This document shows positions 1 to 5,789 of a stretch of 16,057 nt of DNA, piece after piece. Below the pieces are notes generated by a model that searched no databases, was not told the origin of the DNA, and saw only the letters and a list, made by a program, of their open reading frames with translations. The stretch spans positions 1 to 16,057 of the forward strand of contig JAICTB010000018.1 in the NCBI GenBank assembly GCA_025936595.1, written 5' to 3'. Position 1 is the first letter of the stretch; the number at the start of each line of letters is the position of its first letter. This stretch comes from Thermoleophilia bacterium (GTDB taxonomy: Bacteria > Actinomycetota > Thermoleophilia > Gaiellales > Gaiellaceae). Made by a program: the position numbers and the translations under genes.

Positions 1-33
1 CCTTGGCCGGTGGTTCGAATCCACCCGGGCCCT
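1..33 (+). tRNA. tRNA 3' end (partial, isotype unknown)
   Basis: Only the 3' part of a tRNA is inside the window. A T-arm is visible: stem GGTGG (9-13), loop TTCGAAT (14-20), stem CCACC (21-25). It is followed by a 7-nt acceptor 3' strand CGGGCCC (26-32) and T33 as the likely discriminator base. CCA is not encoded. The anticodon lies outside the window, so the isotype cannot be named. A U discriminator is compatible with Gly, Cys or Thr types, but that is weak evidence. Confidence 0.8.
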
Positions 34-272
34 CTGGCAACCGTGTCCACGCGGCGATTCTCGCGACGAACTCGGAGTCGCCCTCTGCCGCGCTCTCGTT
101 GGCCGCCGGCGCACCAGGTCCCTCAGCTCGACGCTCCGCGAAGCGCTCGCGCAGGATCTTCGCGCCCTTGATGCCGTCCACGGACCACAGGTAAGCGTCG
201 GGACGACGTGACGGAACCGGCCGAACGTCCGGCCGAAACCAGCCGTTCCGAGAAACAGAAGTCCTGACTCCA

Positions 273-413
273 ATGTCCTTGACTGCATGTTTTCCAAGAC
301 TTCACGCTCCGCTCCCTGACGTCAATTCGGCTTCCTGGCTCTGCGTGCTCGTGCTGATCGTCTGGGGGATCGTGGCGTTCAGGCGTTCCCGGCAGACGCC
401 CGCGACAGGGTAG
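273..413 (+). CDS. Possible 46-aa single-pass membrane protein
   Basis: An ATG at 273 opens a 46-codon frame ending at TAG 411-413. The N-terminal half is unremarkable (starting MSLTACFPRLH). The C-terminal half contains a hydrophobic run, SWLCVLVLIVWGIVAF, followed at once by the basic cluster RRSR, as expected for one membrane helix with a cytoplasmic positive end. Third-position G/C preference is good only in the second half. The ribosome-binding site is weak (AGAAG about 10 nt upstream). I do not recognise a family. The hydrophobic stretch could be chance in an intergenic region, so this is a low-confidence call. Confidence 0.25.
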   Translation: MSLTACFPRLHAPLPDVNSASWLCVLVLIVWGIVAFRRSRQTPATG

Positions 414-427
414 AAGCCGCACGCGAG

Positions 428-433
428 TAGGCT
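428..433 (+). promoter_or_regulatory. Possible -10 element of the TetR gene
   Basis: TAGGCT matches the TANNNT -10 pattern and ends 11 nt before the ATG at 445, giving a predicted transcript with almost no leader. The identical hexamer precedes the aminotransferase gene and the HMG-CoA reductase gene in this window. No clear -35 hexamer is seen. Confidence 0.35.
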
Positions 434-444
434 TCCCAGCCGAC

Positions 445-1032
445 ATGGCTGCGGCCGCTGAGAAGAGGCGCCAAATCCTCGATGCCGCCGTGCGCGTCTT
501 CGCAGCACAGGGCTACCACGCCTCCCGCGTCGGCGACGTGGCGAAGGAGGCCGGCGTCGCCTACGGGCTCGTCTACCACTACTTCGACTCCAAGGAGGCC
601 GTGCTCGAGGCGGTCTTTCGCGAGGCCTGGGGAAGGCTTCTCGCCGCCGTCGCGCTCGCGGAGGAGACGGGCGGGGATGCGGCCGAGCAGCTGGCGCTCG
701 TCGTGCGGATCGTCTTTCGCGCGTGGCGCGACGACCCCGATCTCGTGCGCCTGCTCGTCCGGGAGATCACGCGCAGCCCGCACATCCAGGACGAGCTCGA
801 CGAGATCGGGCAGGCGTTCAAGAGCCTGGAGCGGATCGTCGCGCACGGTCAGGCGGAGGGGACGTTCCGGCCCGAGCTCGATCCGCGGCTCTGCGGCTGG
901 ATGCTCTACGGCGCGCTCGAGGAGGTGCTGACCGGCTGGGTGCTCGGCCAGCTGCCCGACGACGCGAACGCGGTCGAGGCCGCGGAGCGCGAGGTCGTGC
1001 GCACGCTCGTCGACGGCCTGCGACCTGCCTGA
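445..1032 (+). CDS. TetR/AcrR-family transcriptional regulator
   Basis: This is a 195-aa protein of normal TetR length. The N-terminus (residues 5-55) is the TetR DNA-binding domain: KRRQILDAAVRVFAAQGY, then the helix-turn-helix with VGDVAKEAGVAYGLVYHYF and the DSKEAVLEAVF helix. The rest (about 60-195) is an all-helical ligand-binding and dimerisation domain, with no clue to the ligand. It acts as a dimeric repressor in the cytoplasm. There is no Shine-Dalgarno sequence in front of the ATG, which fits a leaderless or near-leaderless mRNA. The gene is followed directly by a palindromic repeat element and then by a DNA-repair gene on the same strand with its own promoter, so the regulator need not control that gene. 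The target is unknown. Confidence 0.93.
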   Translation: MAAAAEKRRQILDAAVRVFAAQGYHASRVGDVAKEAGVAYGLVYHYFDSKEAVLEAVFREAWGRLLAAVALAEETGGDAAEQLALVVRIVFRAWRDDPDLVRLLVREITRSPHIQDELDEIGQAFKSLERIVAHGQAEGTFRPELDPRLCGWMLYGALEEVLTGWVLGQLPDDANAVEAAEREVVRTLVDGLRPA

Positions 1033-1037
1033 GCGAG

Positions 1038-1204
1038 TAGAGGCGTGATGCGTATTGGGGCGCACGCGGATGGTGCACCCGACACGGCGCGGCTCGGACC
1101 GGGTTGAACTCGCCCGTAGCCACCGCTACGGGCTGCGTTCCCCCCGTCCAATCCGCTTGGTCAGGCGCATCCCCGCGCACACCCCAATACGCATCACGCC
1201 TCTA
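1038..1204. repeat. Palindromic intergenic element, long copy (167 bp)
   Basis: Perfect 23-bp terminal inverted repeats lie at 1038-1060 (starting TAGAGGCGTGATGCGTATTG) and 1182-1204. Inside the left arm, 1058-1076 is identical to the reverse complement of 8454-8472, and GACACGGCGC (1081-1090) recurs inverted at 8440-8449, so this is a second copy of the element at 8405-8494. The centre of this copy carries extra sequence with its own hairpin: GCCCGTAG (1112-1119), loop CCACCG, CTACGGGC (1126-1133). It lies 5 bp after the TetR stop codon, and its right end overlaps the -35 box of the next gene. Ends of the form TA-GAGGC...GCCTC-TA would suit a miniature element flanked by a TA duplication; that is inference. 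Confidence 0.85.
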
Positions 1205-1231
1205 GACACGAACACACGTTCGTACTAGCAT
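1203..1231 (+). promoter_or_regulatory. Leaderless promoter of the repair nuclease gene
   Basis: TAGACA (1203-1208, five of six matches to TTGACA), a 17-bp spacer and TAGCAT (1226-1231, TANNNT) form a well-spaced promoter. The -10 ends 6 nt before the GTG at 1238, so the mRNA should begin at or next to the start codon. The first two bases of the -35 are the last two bases of the palindromic element. Confidence 0.75.
1208..1223. promoter_or_regulatory. SOS box (LexA operator)
   Basis: ACGAAC-ACAC-GTTCGT is a perfect 6+6 inverted repeat containing CGAACACACGTTCG. This matches the LexA operator pattern CGAAC-N4-GTTCG known from Gram-positive bacteria, including Bacillus and mycobacteria. It fills the spacer between the -35 and -10 boxes, so bound LexA would block RNA polymerase. 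The gene downstream encodes a DNA-repair nuclease, which supports the call. Confidence 0.88.
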
Positions 1232-1237
1232 CGCCGC

Positions 1238-2869
1238 GTGCAGCTGCGCCTCGATGCCGCCGACCGACTCGTCGAGCTGGTCGAGGAGCGGCGCGGGCCC
1301 GTTCCGGCGGACGAGGCCGCGCGCACGGTCCTCAAGCTCGGAAGCGCCGTGCCAGTGGGGCTCGCACGCTCGCTGCTCGACGAGGCGGTGCAGGCGGACG
1401 CGCGGCTGCGCTGGTCTGGCGACCTCGTGCGGCTCGCCGACGCGCCCGGCGAGAGCCTGCTGCTCGAGGACGCGACGTTCGTCGTCTTCGACCTCGAGAC
1501 GACCGGACTTCGTCCGGGCTCGGCGCGGCCGTGCGAATTCGGCGCCGTGCGCGTCCGACGCCTCGAGCTCGAGGAGCGATTCGAGACGCTCGCGAATCCG
1601 GGTGCGCGGCTCGCGCCGGCGATCTCCGCGCTGACGGGGCTGCGCGACGAGGAGCTCCGTCGCGCGCCGCCCGTCGGCGCTGCTGTGCGCAGGTTCCTCG
1701 CGTTCGCGGGCGACGCTGTGCTCGTCGCGCACAACGCGCGCTTCGACATGGCGTTCCTCGATCACGAGACGGCGCGGCTCACGGGGAGCCGCGTGGTCGC
1801 GACCGTCGTCGACACTGTCGGCCTGGCGCGGCGGCTGCTCGGCCGCCAGCCTGCGAACCTCGCTGCGCTCTCCTACCGGTTCGCGACCGACGCGAGGCCG
1901 TGCCATCGCGCGCTGCCCGACGCGGAGGCGACCGCCGAGATCCTGCTGTGCCTGATCGGGATGGCGCAGGAACGAGGCGCGCGCACGGTCGCGGACCTCG
2001 TCGAGCTCTCTGCGACGAAGCCGCGCCGCGTGCACCGCAAACGGTCGCTCGCGTTCGGTGCGCCGCAGCGGCCGGGCGTCTACCTGTTTCGCGACGTGCA
2101 CGACCAGGTGCTGTACGTCGGCCGGGCGCGCGACCTGCGCGCGCGTTTGCGCTCCTACTTCCGTTCGGAGCGGCAACGGCCCGCTGTCGAGGCTGCACTC
2201 GCAGCGCTCGCCCGCGTCGAGTGGCGCGTCCGCGGCTCGGAGCTCGAGTCGGCACTCGAGGAGCTGCGCCTGATCCGCGAGCTGCGCCCGCCGGCGAATG
2301 CCCGGTCGGCGCGACCCGACCGCCACCTCTATCTGCGCCGTAGAGGCGACAGCGTCGTCTGCTCGTCGCAGCCGAACGAACTCGGCCCGCTGACGAGTCG
2401 CAAGCGTGCGCAGCTCGCGGCACGCGCGTTGCAGGGCGTCGAGTGGGAGACGCTCGACGACGCAATGCCGAAACTGCGCGCGAAGCTGAAGCGGCTCGCT
2501 CTCGACCTGCGCTTCGAGGACGCGGCGCGCCTCCGCGACAGGATCGACGCACTGGAGGAGGCGGCCCGAGAGATCCGGCGGATGCAGCAGCTGCGACAGA
2601 TGGGCGTCTGCCTCGTTGTCCCCGGAGAGCGTGAGGGATCGAAGCGCGCGTTCTTCGTCGCCAAAGGGCAGGTCGTGTGCGCGCGGCCCTATCTCGGTCA
2701 ACACGGTGTCGAATGGCAGGCCGGCCTCGCAGCCGTCGAGCGGGCAGAGCCGACGCTCGCGCCCGAGGCCGCCGACGAGCTGCGACTCGTTGCCTCGTTC
2801 ATCCGGCGGCCGCCGCCCGAGCTCGAGGTCGTGCGGTTGGCACACTTGGTGGATGGACGCGCTGCGTGA
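1238..2869 (+). CDS. DEDDh exonuclease fused to GIY-YIG (Cho/UvrC-N-like) nuclease
   Basis: This 543-aa DNA-repair protein joins two nucleases. After a short helical N-terminus, residues 80-240 form a DnaQ-like 3'-5' exonuclease: ExoI FDLETTG (D85, E87), ExoII HNARFD (D170), ExoIII HRALPD (H223, D228). Residues 278-350 form a UvrC-type GIY-YIG domain: RPGVYLF, then VLYVGRARDLRARLRSYF and the acidic LEELRLIRELRP segment. A UVR motif follows (about 411-440, RLALDLRFEDAARLRDRID). The UvrC C-terminal RNase H-like and helix-hairpin-helix domains are absent, as in E. coli Cho, which makes the 3' incision in nucleotide-excision repair and is LexA-regulated. The same fusion is known in actinobacteria (mycobacterial Rv2191 type). 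The GTG start is set by the leaderless promoter and SOS box just upstream. The stop overlaps the next gene by 17 bp. Confidence 0.93.
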   Translation: MQLRLDAADRLVELVEERRGPVPADEAARTVLKLGSAVPVGLARSLLDEAVQADARLRWSGDLVRLADAPGESLLLEDATFVVFDLETTGLRPGSARPCEFGAVRVRRLELEERFETLANPGARLAPAISALTGLRDEELRRAPPVGAAVRRFLAFAGDAVLVAHNARFDMAFLDHETARLTGSRVVATVVDTVGLARRLLGRQPANLAALSYRFATDARPCHRALPDAEATAEILLCLIGMAQERGARTVADLVELSATKPRRVHRKRSLAFGAPQRPGVYLFRDVHDQVLYVGRARDLRARLRSYFRSERQRPAVEAALAALARVEWRVRGSELESALEELRLIRELRPPANARSARPDRHLYLRRRGDSVVCSSQPNELGPLTSRKRAQLAARALQGVEWETLDDAMPKLRAKLKRLALDLRFEDAARLRDRIDALEEAAREIRRMQQLRQMGVCLVVPGEREGSKRAFFVAKGQVVCARPYLGQHGVEWQAGLAAVERAEPTLAPEAADELRLVASFIRRPPPELEVVRLAHLVDGRAA

Positions 2870-3923
2870 TCAGGCGCTCGGCGAAGGATGGAGGAAGCTC
2901 GTCGCCGACGGCGTTACGGCGACACCCGTCAGCCTGCGGCGCGGGCCTGCGGTGAAGGTGGTCGACGGACCGCGGACGGAGACGGTCCCGCGGGAGGAGT
3001 GGCCGGCACGGCTCGAGGGATTGCTCGCGGCCGCGACGAACGTTCACCTCCTCGCGCCGGACGGCGACGTGCACGCGCGGCGCACGAAGAAGGGCAAGTG
3101 GCTCGTCTCGCGCGGGAAGGCGTCGTCGCCCACGGCGCCGCAGCAGGGACACGACCGCGTGCGCCGGCATCCGCTCCCCGCCGATCATCCGCTCTTCCGT
3201 GCGACGAAGATCTCGCGCGACAAGGAGCGCCAGGTTCAGCACTACATCGAGCTACTGCGACCGCTGCAGCTCTGGGAGCGCGAGCGGATCCGCGTCGTCG
3301 ACGCGGGCTGCGGCAAGGCGTACATGAGCCTCGCGCTCGTCGCGTACGGCCGCGAGAACGGGACGCGCGTCGAGCTCGTCGGCCTCGATTCCAACGCGGG
3401 CGTGATCGAGACCGTGCGCGGCGTCGCCGAGACCCTGGGCTACGACGAGACGAGCTTCGAGGCGACGACGATCGCGGACTACGATTCGAGCGAGCCGATC
3501 GACCTGCTTGTCTCGCTGCACGCGTGCGACACCGCCACGGACGACGCGATCGCAGCCGGTGTCCGGTTCGGAGCGGAGGCGATCGTCGTCGCCCCCTGCT
3601 GCCACCACGAGCTCGCAGCGCAGATCGCGCAGCACGAGAAGGACGCGCTTCTGCGCCACGGGTTGCTGCTCGGGCGGCAGGCCGATCTCGTCACGGACGC
3701 TCTGCGCGCGGCCGCGCTCGAGATGCTCGGCTATCGCGTGGACGTGATCGAGTTCGTCGCCGCCGAGCACACGGCGAAGAACGTGATGCTGCGCGCCGAG
3801 CGGGCGCCCTCGCAGTCGCGCGCCGCACGCGCCGCGGCCGAGTATCGGGAGCTTCGCGAGCGGTTCGGCGTGCAGCCCGCGATCGGCCGGCTGCTCGACC
3901 TGCCCGTAACCGCCGAGCGCTGA
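2853..3923 (+). CDS. SAM-dependent methyltransferase (Methyltransf_32-like)
   Basis: A 356-aa protein. The central and C-terminal part is a class I methyltransferase fold: motif I VVDAGCGKAYMSLAL (148-162), the acidic end of strand 2 in VGLDSNA (176-182), then SLHACDTATDDAIA (221-234) and VAPCCHHEL (246-254). The last two are the signature of the family that includes eukaryotic METTL25/GSTCD-like proteins and many bacterial proteins of unknown substrate. The N-terminal third has no recognised domain but carries the HDRVRRHPL motif that precedes the fold in relatives. The start at ATG 2853 is chosen because it overlaps the nuclease gene by only 17 bp; longer upstream reading is in the shadow of that gene. 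Tight overlap implies co-transcription, and so probably SOS induction. The substrate is unknown. Confidence 0.85.
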   Translation: MDALRDQALGEGWRKLVADGVTATPVSLRRGPAVKVVDGPRTETVPREEWPARLEGLLAAATNVHLLAPDGDVHARRTKKGKWLVSRGKASSPTAPQQGHDRVRRHPLPADHPLFRATKISRDKERQVQHYIELLRPLQLWERERIRVVDAGCGKAYMSLALVAYGRENGTRVELVGLDSNAGVIETVRGVAETLGYDETSFEATTIADYDSSEPIDLLVSLHACDTATDDAIAAGVRFGAEAIVVAPCCHHELAAQIAQHEKDALLRHGLLLGRQADLVTDALRAAALEMLGYRVDVIEFVAAEHTAKNVMLRAERAPSQSRAARAAAEYRELRERFGVQPAIGRLLDLPVTAER

Positions 3924-3927
3924 AGTT

Positions 3928-3956
3928 CGTTCTTCCCCTACGAGAAAGGGGGAACG
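3928..3956 (+). promoter_or_regulatory. Hairpin containing the ribosome-binding site
   Basis: CGTTC (3928-3932) pairs with GAACG (3952-3956), and CCCC (3935-3938) with GGGG (3948-3951), leaving a 2-nt bulge and a 9-nt loop. The 3' arm contains the purine-rich Shine-Dalgarno sequence AAAGGGGGAA of the following small gene. Folding of the mRNA would therefore hide the ribosome-binding site. It lies just after the methyltransferase stop codon, so ribosomes finishing that gene could also open it. Confidence 0.5.
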
Positions 3957-3959
3957 GCA

Positions 3960-4037
3960 ATGGGAATTCTTTGGATCATCCTGATCGTCATCCTGGTGCT
4001 CGCGCTGCTCGGCTTTTTCTCGCGCGGCGTCTGGTAG
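3960..4037 (+). CDS. 25-aa hydrophobic membrane peptide
   Basis: ATG 3960 to TAG 4035-4037 encodes 25 residues: a start MGILW, one unbroken helix of I/L/V/A residues (about 4-20), and a short end with a basic residue, FFSRGVW. It has the strongest Shine-Dalgarno in the window (AAAGGGGGAA, 5 nt or so before the ATG), and codon use is typical of the genome. It sits 36 bp after the methyltransferase and just before a terminator, so it is probably the last gene of the SOS-controlled unit. Its shape resembles SOS-induced membrane peptides such as E. coli TisB (29 aa), but also ordinary tiny hydrophobic proteins of unknown role that are common in bacteria. No homologue can be named from sequence alone. 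Confidence 0.7.
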   Translation: MGILWIILIVILVLALLGFFSRGVW

Positions 4038-4069
4038 GCGCTGACTAGGACATAAGGGCACGTCTGATA

Positions 4070-4098
4070 GGTCGTCCCGCTCAGGCGGGGCGGCCTTT
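4070..4098 (+). terminator. Intrinsic terminator
   Basis: GGTCGTCCCGC (4070-4080), loop TCAG, GCGGGGCGGCC (4085-4095) form an 11-bp stem with two G-T pairs, followed by TTT. The T-tract is short, as is usual in high-GC genomes. It closes the nuclease/methyltransferase/peptide unit. Confidence 0.75.
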
Positions 4099-4105
4099 CG
4101 TGCGC

Positions 4106-4111
4106 TAGAAC
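4106..4111 (+). promoter_or_regulatory. Weak -10 element of the DUF1385 gene
   Basis: TAGAAC lies 6 nt before the GTG at 4118, the same spacing seen for other leaderless starts here, but it lacks the final T of TANNNT. No Shine-Dalgarno precedes the GTG, which favours a leaderless start just after the terminator. Confidence 0.35.
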
Positions 4112-4117
4112 GGACGT

Positions 4118-4903
4118 GTGGAAACCGCACGTGAGCTGGCGCGGTACGACCGCGCAGCGGCCCTGCCACGGCTCGGTGGCATGGCACGCCCGGACGGGGT
4201 CGTGATCGTCAGCGAGCGCTACTGGGCCTTCGCGGGGAGCGACGGGTCGCTGCGCGAGGGCGAGATGCCGCGCGTGCCGGAGCTGCTCCACCGCCTGCCT
4301 CTCGCGCGCGGCCTCACGAGGCTCGCGGCGTCGCTCTCGCCGCTCTTTCGCCGCTCGGGCGTCACGCCGCGGCGCGAGCGCTACCTGATCCTCCTCGCCG
4401 TCCTCGCGCCGCTCGGGCTCGCCGTCGCCGGTGGTCCCTGGTCGAACCTCGCTGGCGCGCTCCTGTCGGTCGCGCTGCTCGCGACAATCCTCCGCGGTCG
4501 CGCGCTGAACCTCCACGGCGCCGAGCACCGCGCGATCGCGGCGGCCGAGCAGCGCCGGCTCGCGGCGAGCTGGTCCGGCGCCGCCCGGCCCTCGCGCTTC
4601 TCGCCGCGCTGCGGCACGAACTTCGCGGCGCTCGCGCTCCCCGTCACCTATCTCGCAGATCGCGTCGTGCCGCTCGCGGCCGCGTTCTGGTCGCCGCTCG
4701 TCGTGCTCGTCCTCTCACTCGCGCTGACGATGGAGCTGTGGCGGCTCGTGCAGAGCTCGTCGCACCGGTTCTGGCATCTCTTCCTGCTCCCGGGGCTCGG
4801 CCTGCAGCGCCTGACGACGCGGGAGCCGCGCCTGGAGGAGACGCAGGTCGCACTCCGCGCCGTGGCGGCGGTATTGGCGCGCGAGCTAGGATCTGCGGCA
4901 TGA
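4118..4903 (+). CDS. DUF1385 (YqhQ-like) membrane protein
   Basis: This 261-aa protein has the family hallmarks of DUF1385: NLHGAEH (131-137), RCGTNF (164-169) and LPGLGLQRLTTREP (224-237) near the C-terminus. Membrane helices are predicted at about 88-124 (two) and 170-210 (two). The conserved His, Glu and Cys residues suggest metal binding or catalysis, but the family's function is not known. The N-terminus (LPRLGGMARPDGVVIVSERYWAFA) corresponds to the usual GG-x-A-x-x-GVM start in a diverged form. GTG 4118 is used because no other start lies between the terminator and the conserved region. Its TGA overlaps the pdxS ATG (ATGA), so the two are probably translated together. Confidence 0.88.
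   Translation: METARELARYDRAAALPRLGGMARPDGVVIVSERYWAFAGSDGSLREGEMPRVPELLHRLPLARGLTRLAASLSPLFRRSGVTPRRERYLILLAVLAPLGLAVAGGPWSNLAGALLSVALLATILRGRALNLHGAEHRAIAAAEQRRLAASWSGAARPSRFSPRCGTNFAALALPVTYLADRVVPLAAAFWSPLVVLVLSLALTMELWRLVQSSSHRFWHLFLLPGLGLQRLTTREPRLEETQVALRAVAAVLARELGSAA
4887..4892 (+). promoter_or_regulatory. -10 element of pdxS
   Basis: TAGGAT (TANNNT) inside the end of the DUF1385 gene lies 7 nt before the pdxS ATG at 4900. This suggests an internal leaderless promoter that lets pdxS be made apart from its upstream partner. No convincing -35 hexamer is present. Confidence 0.5.
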
Positions 4904-5784
4904 ACGAGATCGGGACGATGCGCGTCAAGAGCGGGCTCGCCGAGATGCTCAAGGGCGGCGTGATCATGGACGTCGTCGACGCAGAGCAGGCGAAGATCGC
5001 GGAGGACGCAGGCGCATGCGCCGTCATGGCGCTCGAGCGCGTTCCTGCGGACATCCGCCGCGACGGCGGGGTTGCGCGCATGTCCGACCCCGACATGGTG
5101 CGCGGCATCCAGGAGGCCGTCACGATCCCGGTCATGGCCAAATGCCGCATCGGCCACTTCGCCGAGGCGCAGATCCTGCAGGCGCTCGAGATCGACTACA
5201 TCGACGAGTCCGAGGTGCTGACGCCCGCCGACCTCGAGCATCACGTCGACAAGTGGCAGTTCACCGTCCCGTTCGTCTGCGGCTGCACGAATCTCGGCGA
5301 GGCGCTCCGCCGGATCGCCGAGGGCGCCGCGATGATCCGCACGAAGGGCGAGGCGGGTACGGGCGACATCGTCAATGCCGTCACGCACATGCGGGCGGTC
5401 TTCGGCGGGATCCGCCGGCTACAGTCCCTGCGCAGCGAGGAGCTCTTCGCCGAGGCCAAGAACCTGCAGGCGCCGTACGAGCTCGTGCGGTGGGTCGCGG
5501 AGAACGGCCGCCTGCCGGTCGTCACGTTCACCGCGGGCGGTATTGCGACACCCGCCGATGCGTCGCTCTGCATGCAGCTCGGCGCGGACGGCGTGTTCGT
5601 CGGCTCCGGGATCTTCAAGTCGGGTAACCCGTCGGACCGTGCGCGCGCGATCGTCGAGGCGACGACGCACTACCTGGACGCGGACGTGCTCGCACGCGTC
5701 TCGGCCGGCCTCGGCGAGGCGATGGTCGGCATCTCGACGCAGTCGCTCGACCCGAGCGAGCTGCTCGAACGCCGCGGCTGGTAG
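4900..5784 (+). CDS. pdxS: Pyridoxal 5'-phosphate synthase subunit PdxS
   Basis: PdxS (294 aa) is the (beta/alpha)8 subunit that builds PLP from ribose 5-phosphate, glyceraldehyde 3-phosphate and ammonia, in a cytoplasmic dodecamer with the glutaminase PdxT. The active-site residues fall exactly at Bacillus numbering: D24 (IMDVV), K81 (MAKCRIGH) and K149 (RTKGEAGTG). This fixes ATG 4900 as the start and rejects the longer upstream frame. The C-terminal GGIATPADA and FVGSGIFKSGNP phosphate-binding loops and the RGW end are also typical. It overlaps the DUF1385 stop by ATGA. pdxT is not next to it; a convergent PASTA gene begins 5 bp after its stop, so the glutaminase must be encoded elsewhere. 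Confidence 0.98.
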   Translation: MNEIGTMRVKSGLAEMLKGGVIMDVVDAEQAKIAEDAGACAVMALERVPADIRRDGGVARMSDPDMVRGIQEAVTIPVMAKCRIGHFAEAQILQALEIDYIDESEVLTPADLEHHVDKWQFTVPFVCGCTNLGEALRRIAEGAAMIRTKGEAGTGDIVNAVTHMRAVFGGIRRLQSLRSEELFAEAKNLQAPYELVRWVAENGRLPVVTFTAGGIATPADASLCMQLGADGVFVGSGIFKSGNPSDRARAIVEATTHYLDADVLARVSAGLGEAMVGISTQSLDPSELLERRGW

Positions 5785-5789
5785 ATCAC

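Larger units (their letters stand above)
34..444. other. Intergenic stretch with no convincing gene
   Basis: About 410 bp separate the tRNA from the TetR gene. The middle (roughly 240-320) is less GC-rich than the surroundings. It contains a possible 46-aa membrane ORF (273-413, listed separately), a near-palindrome at 218-235, and the 8-bp palindrome TGACGTCA around 318-325. On the minus strand, one reading frame from about 240 leftwards has strong G/C preference at third codon positions, but it has no good start codon and runs without a stop into the tRNA. It may be a remnant of a lost gene or chance. No terminator with a clear U-tract follows the tRNA. Confidence 0.6.

Noticed and set aside
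1038..1204. Palindromic element as an att site or riboswitch
   Set aside because: There is no integrase or phage gene nearby, and in both copies the element lies outside the downstream gene's predicted transcript, so it cannot act as that gene's leader RNA.
1202..2845. A 547-codon open frame on the minus strand opposite the repair nuclease
   Set aside because: It is the mirror of a well-supported gene in GC-rich DNA. Its translation is rich in Arg, Glu, Leu and Ala without domain motifs, and the plus-strand protein has complete nuclease motifs.
3252..4187. A 311-codon minus-strand frame opposite the methyltransferase and small peptide
   Set aside because: It has no recognisable motif and runs through the terminator and several plus-strand signals.
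4738..4899. Longer N-terminus for PdxS
   Set aside because: Active-site residues match Bacillus numbering only with ATG 4900, and the extra part lies in another frame of the DUF1385 gene.
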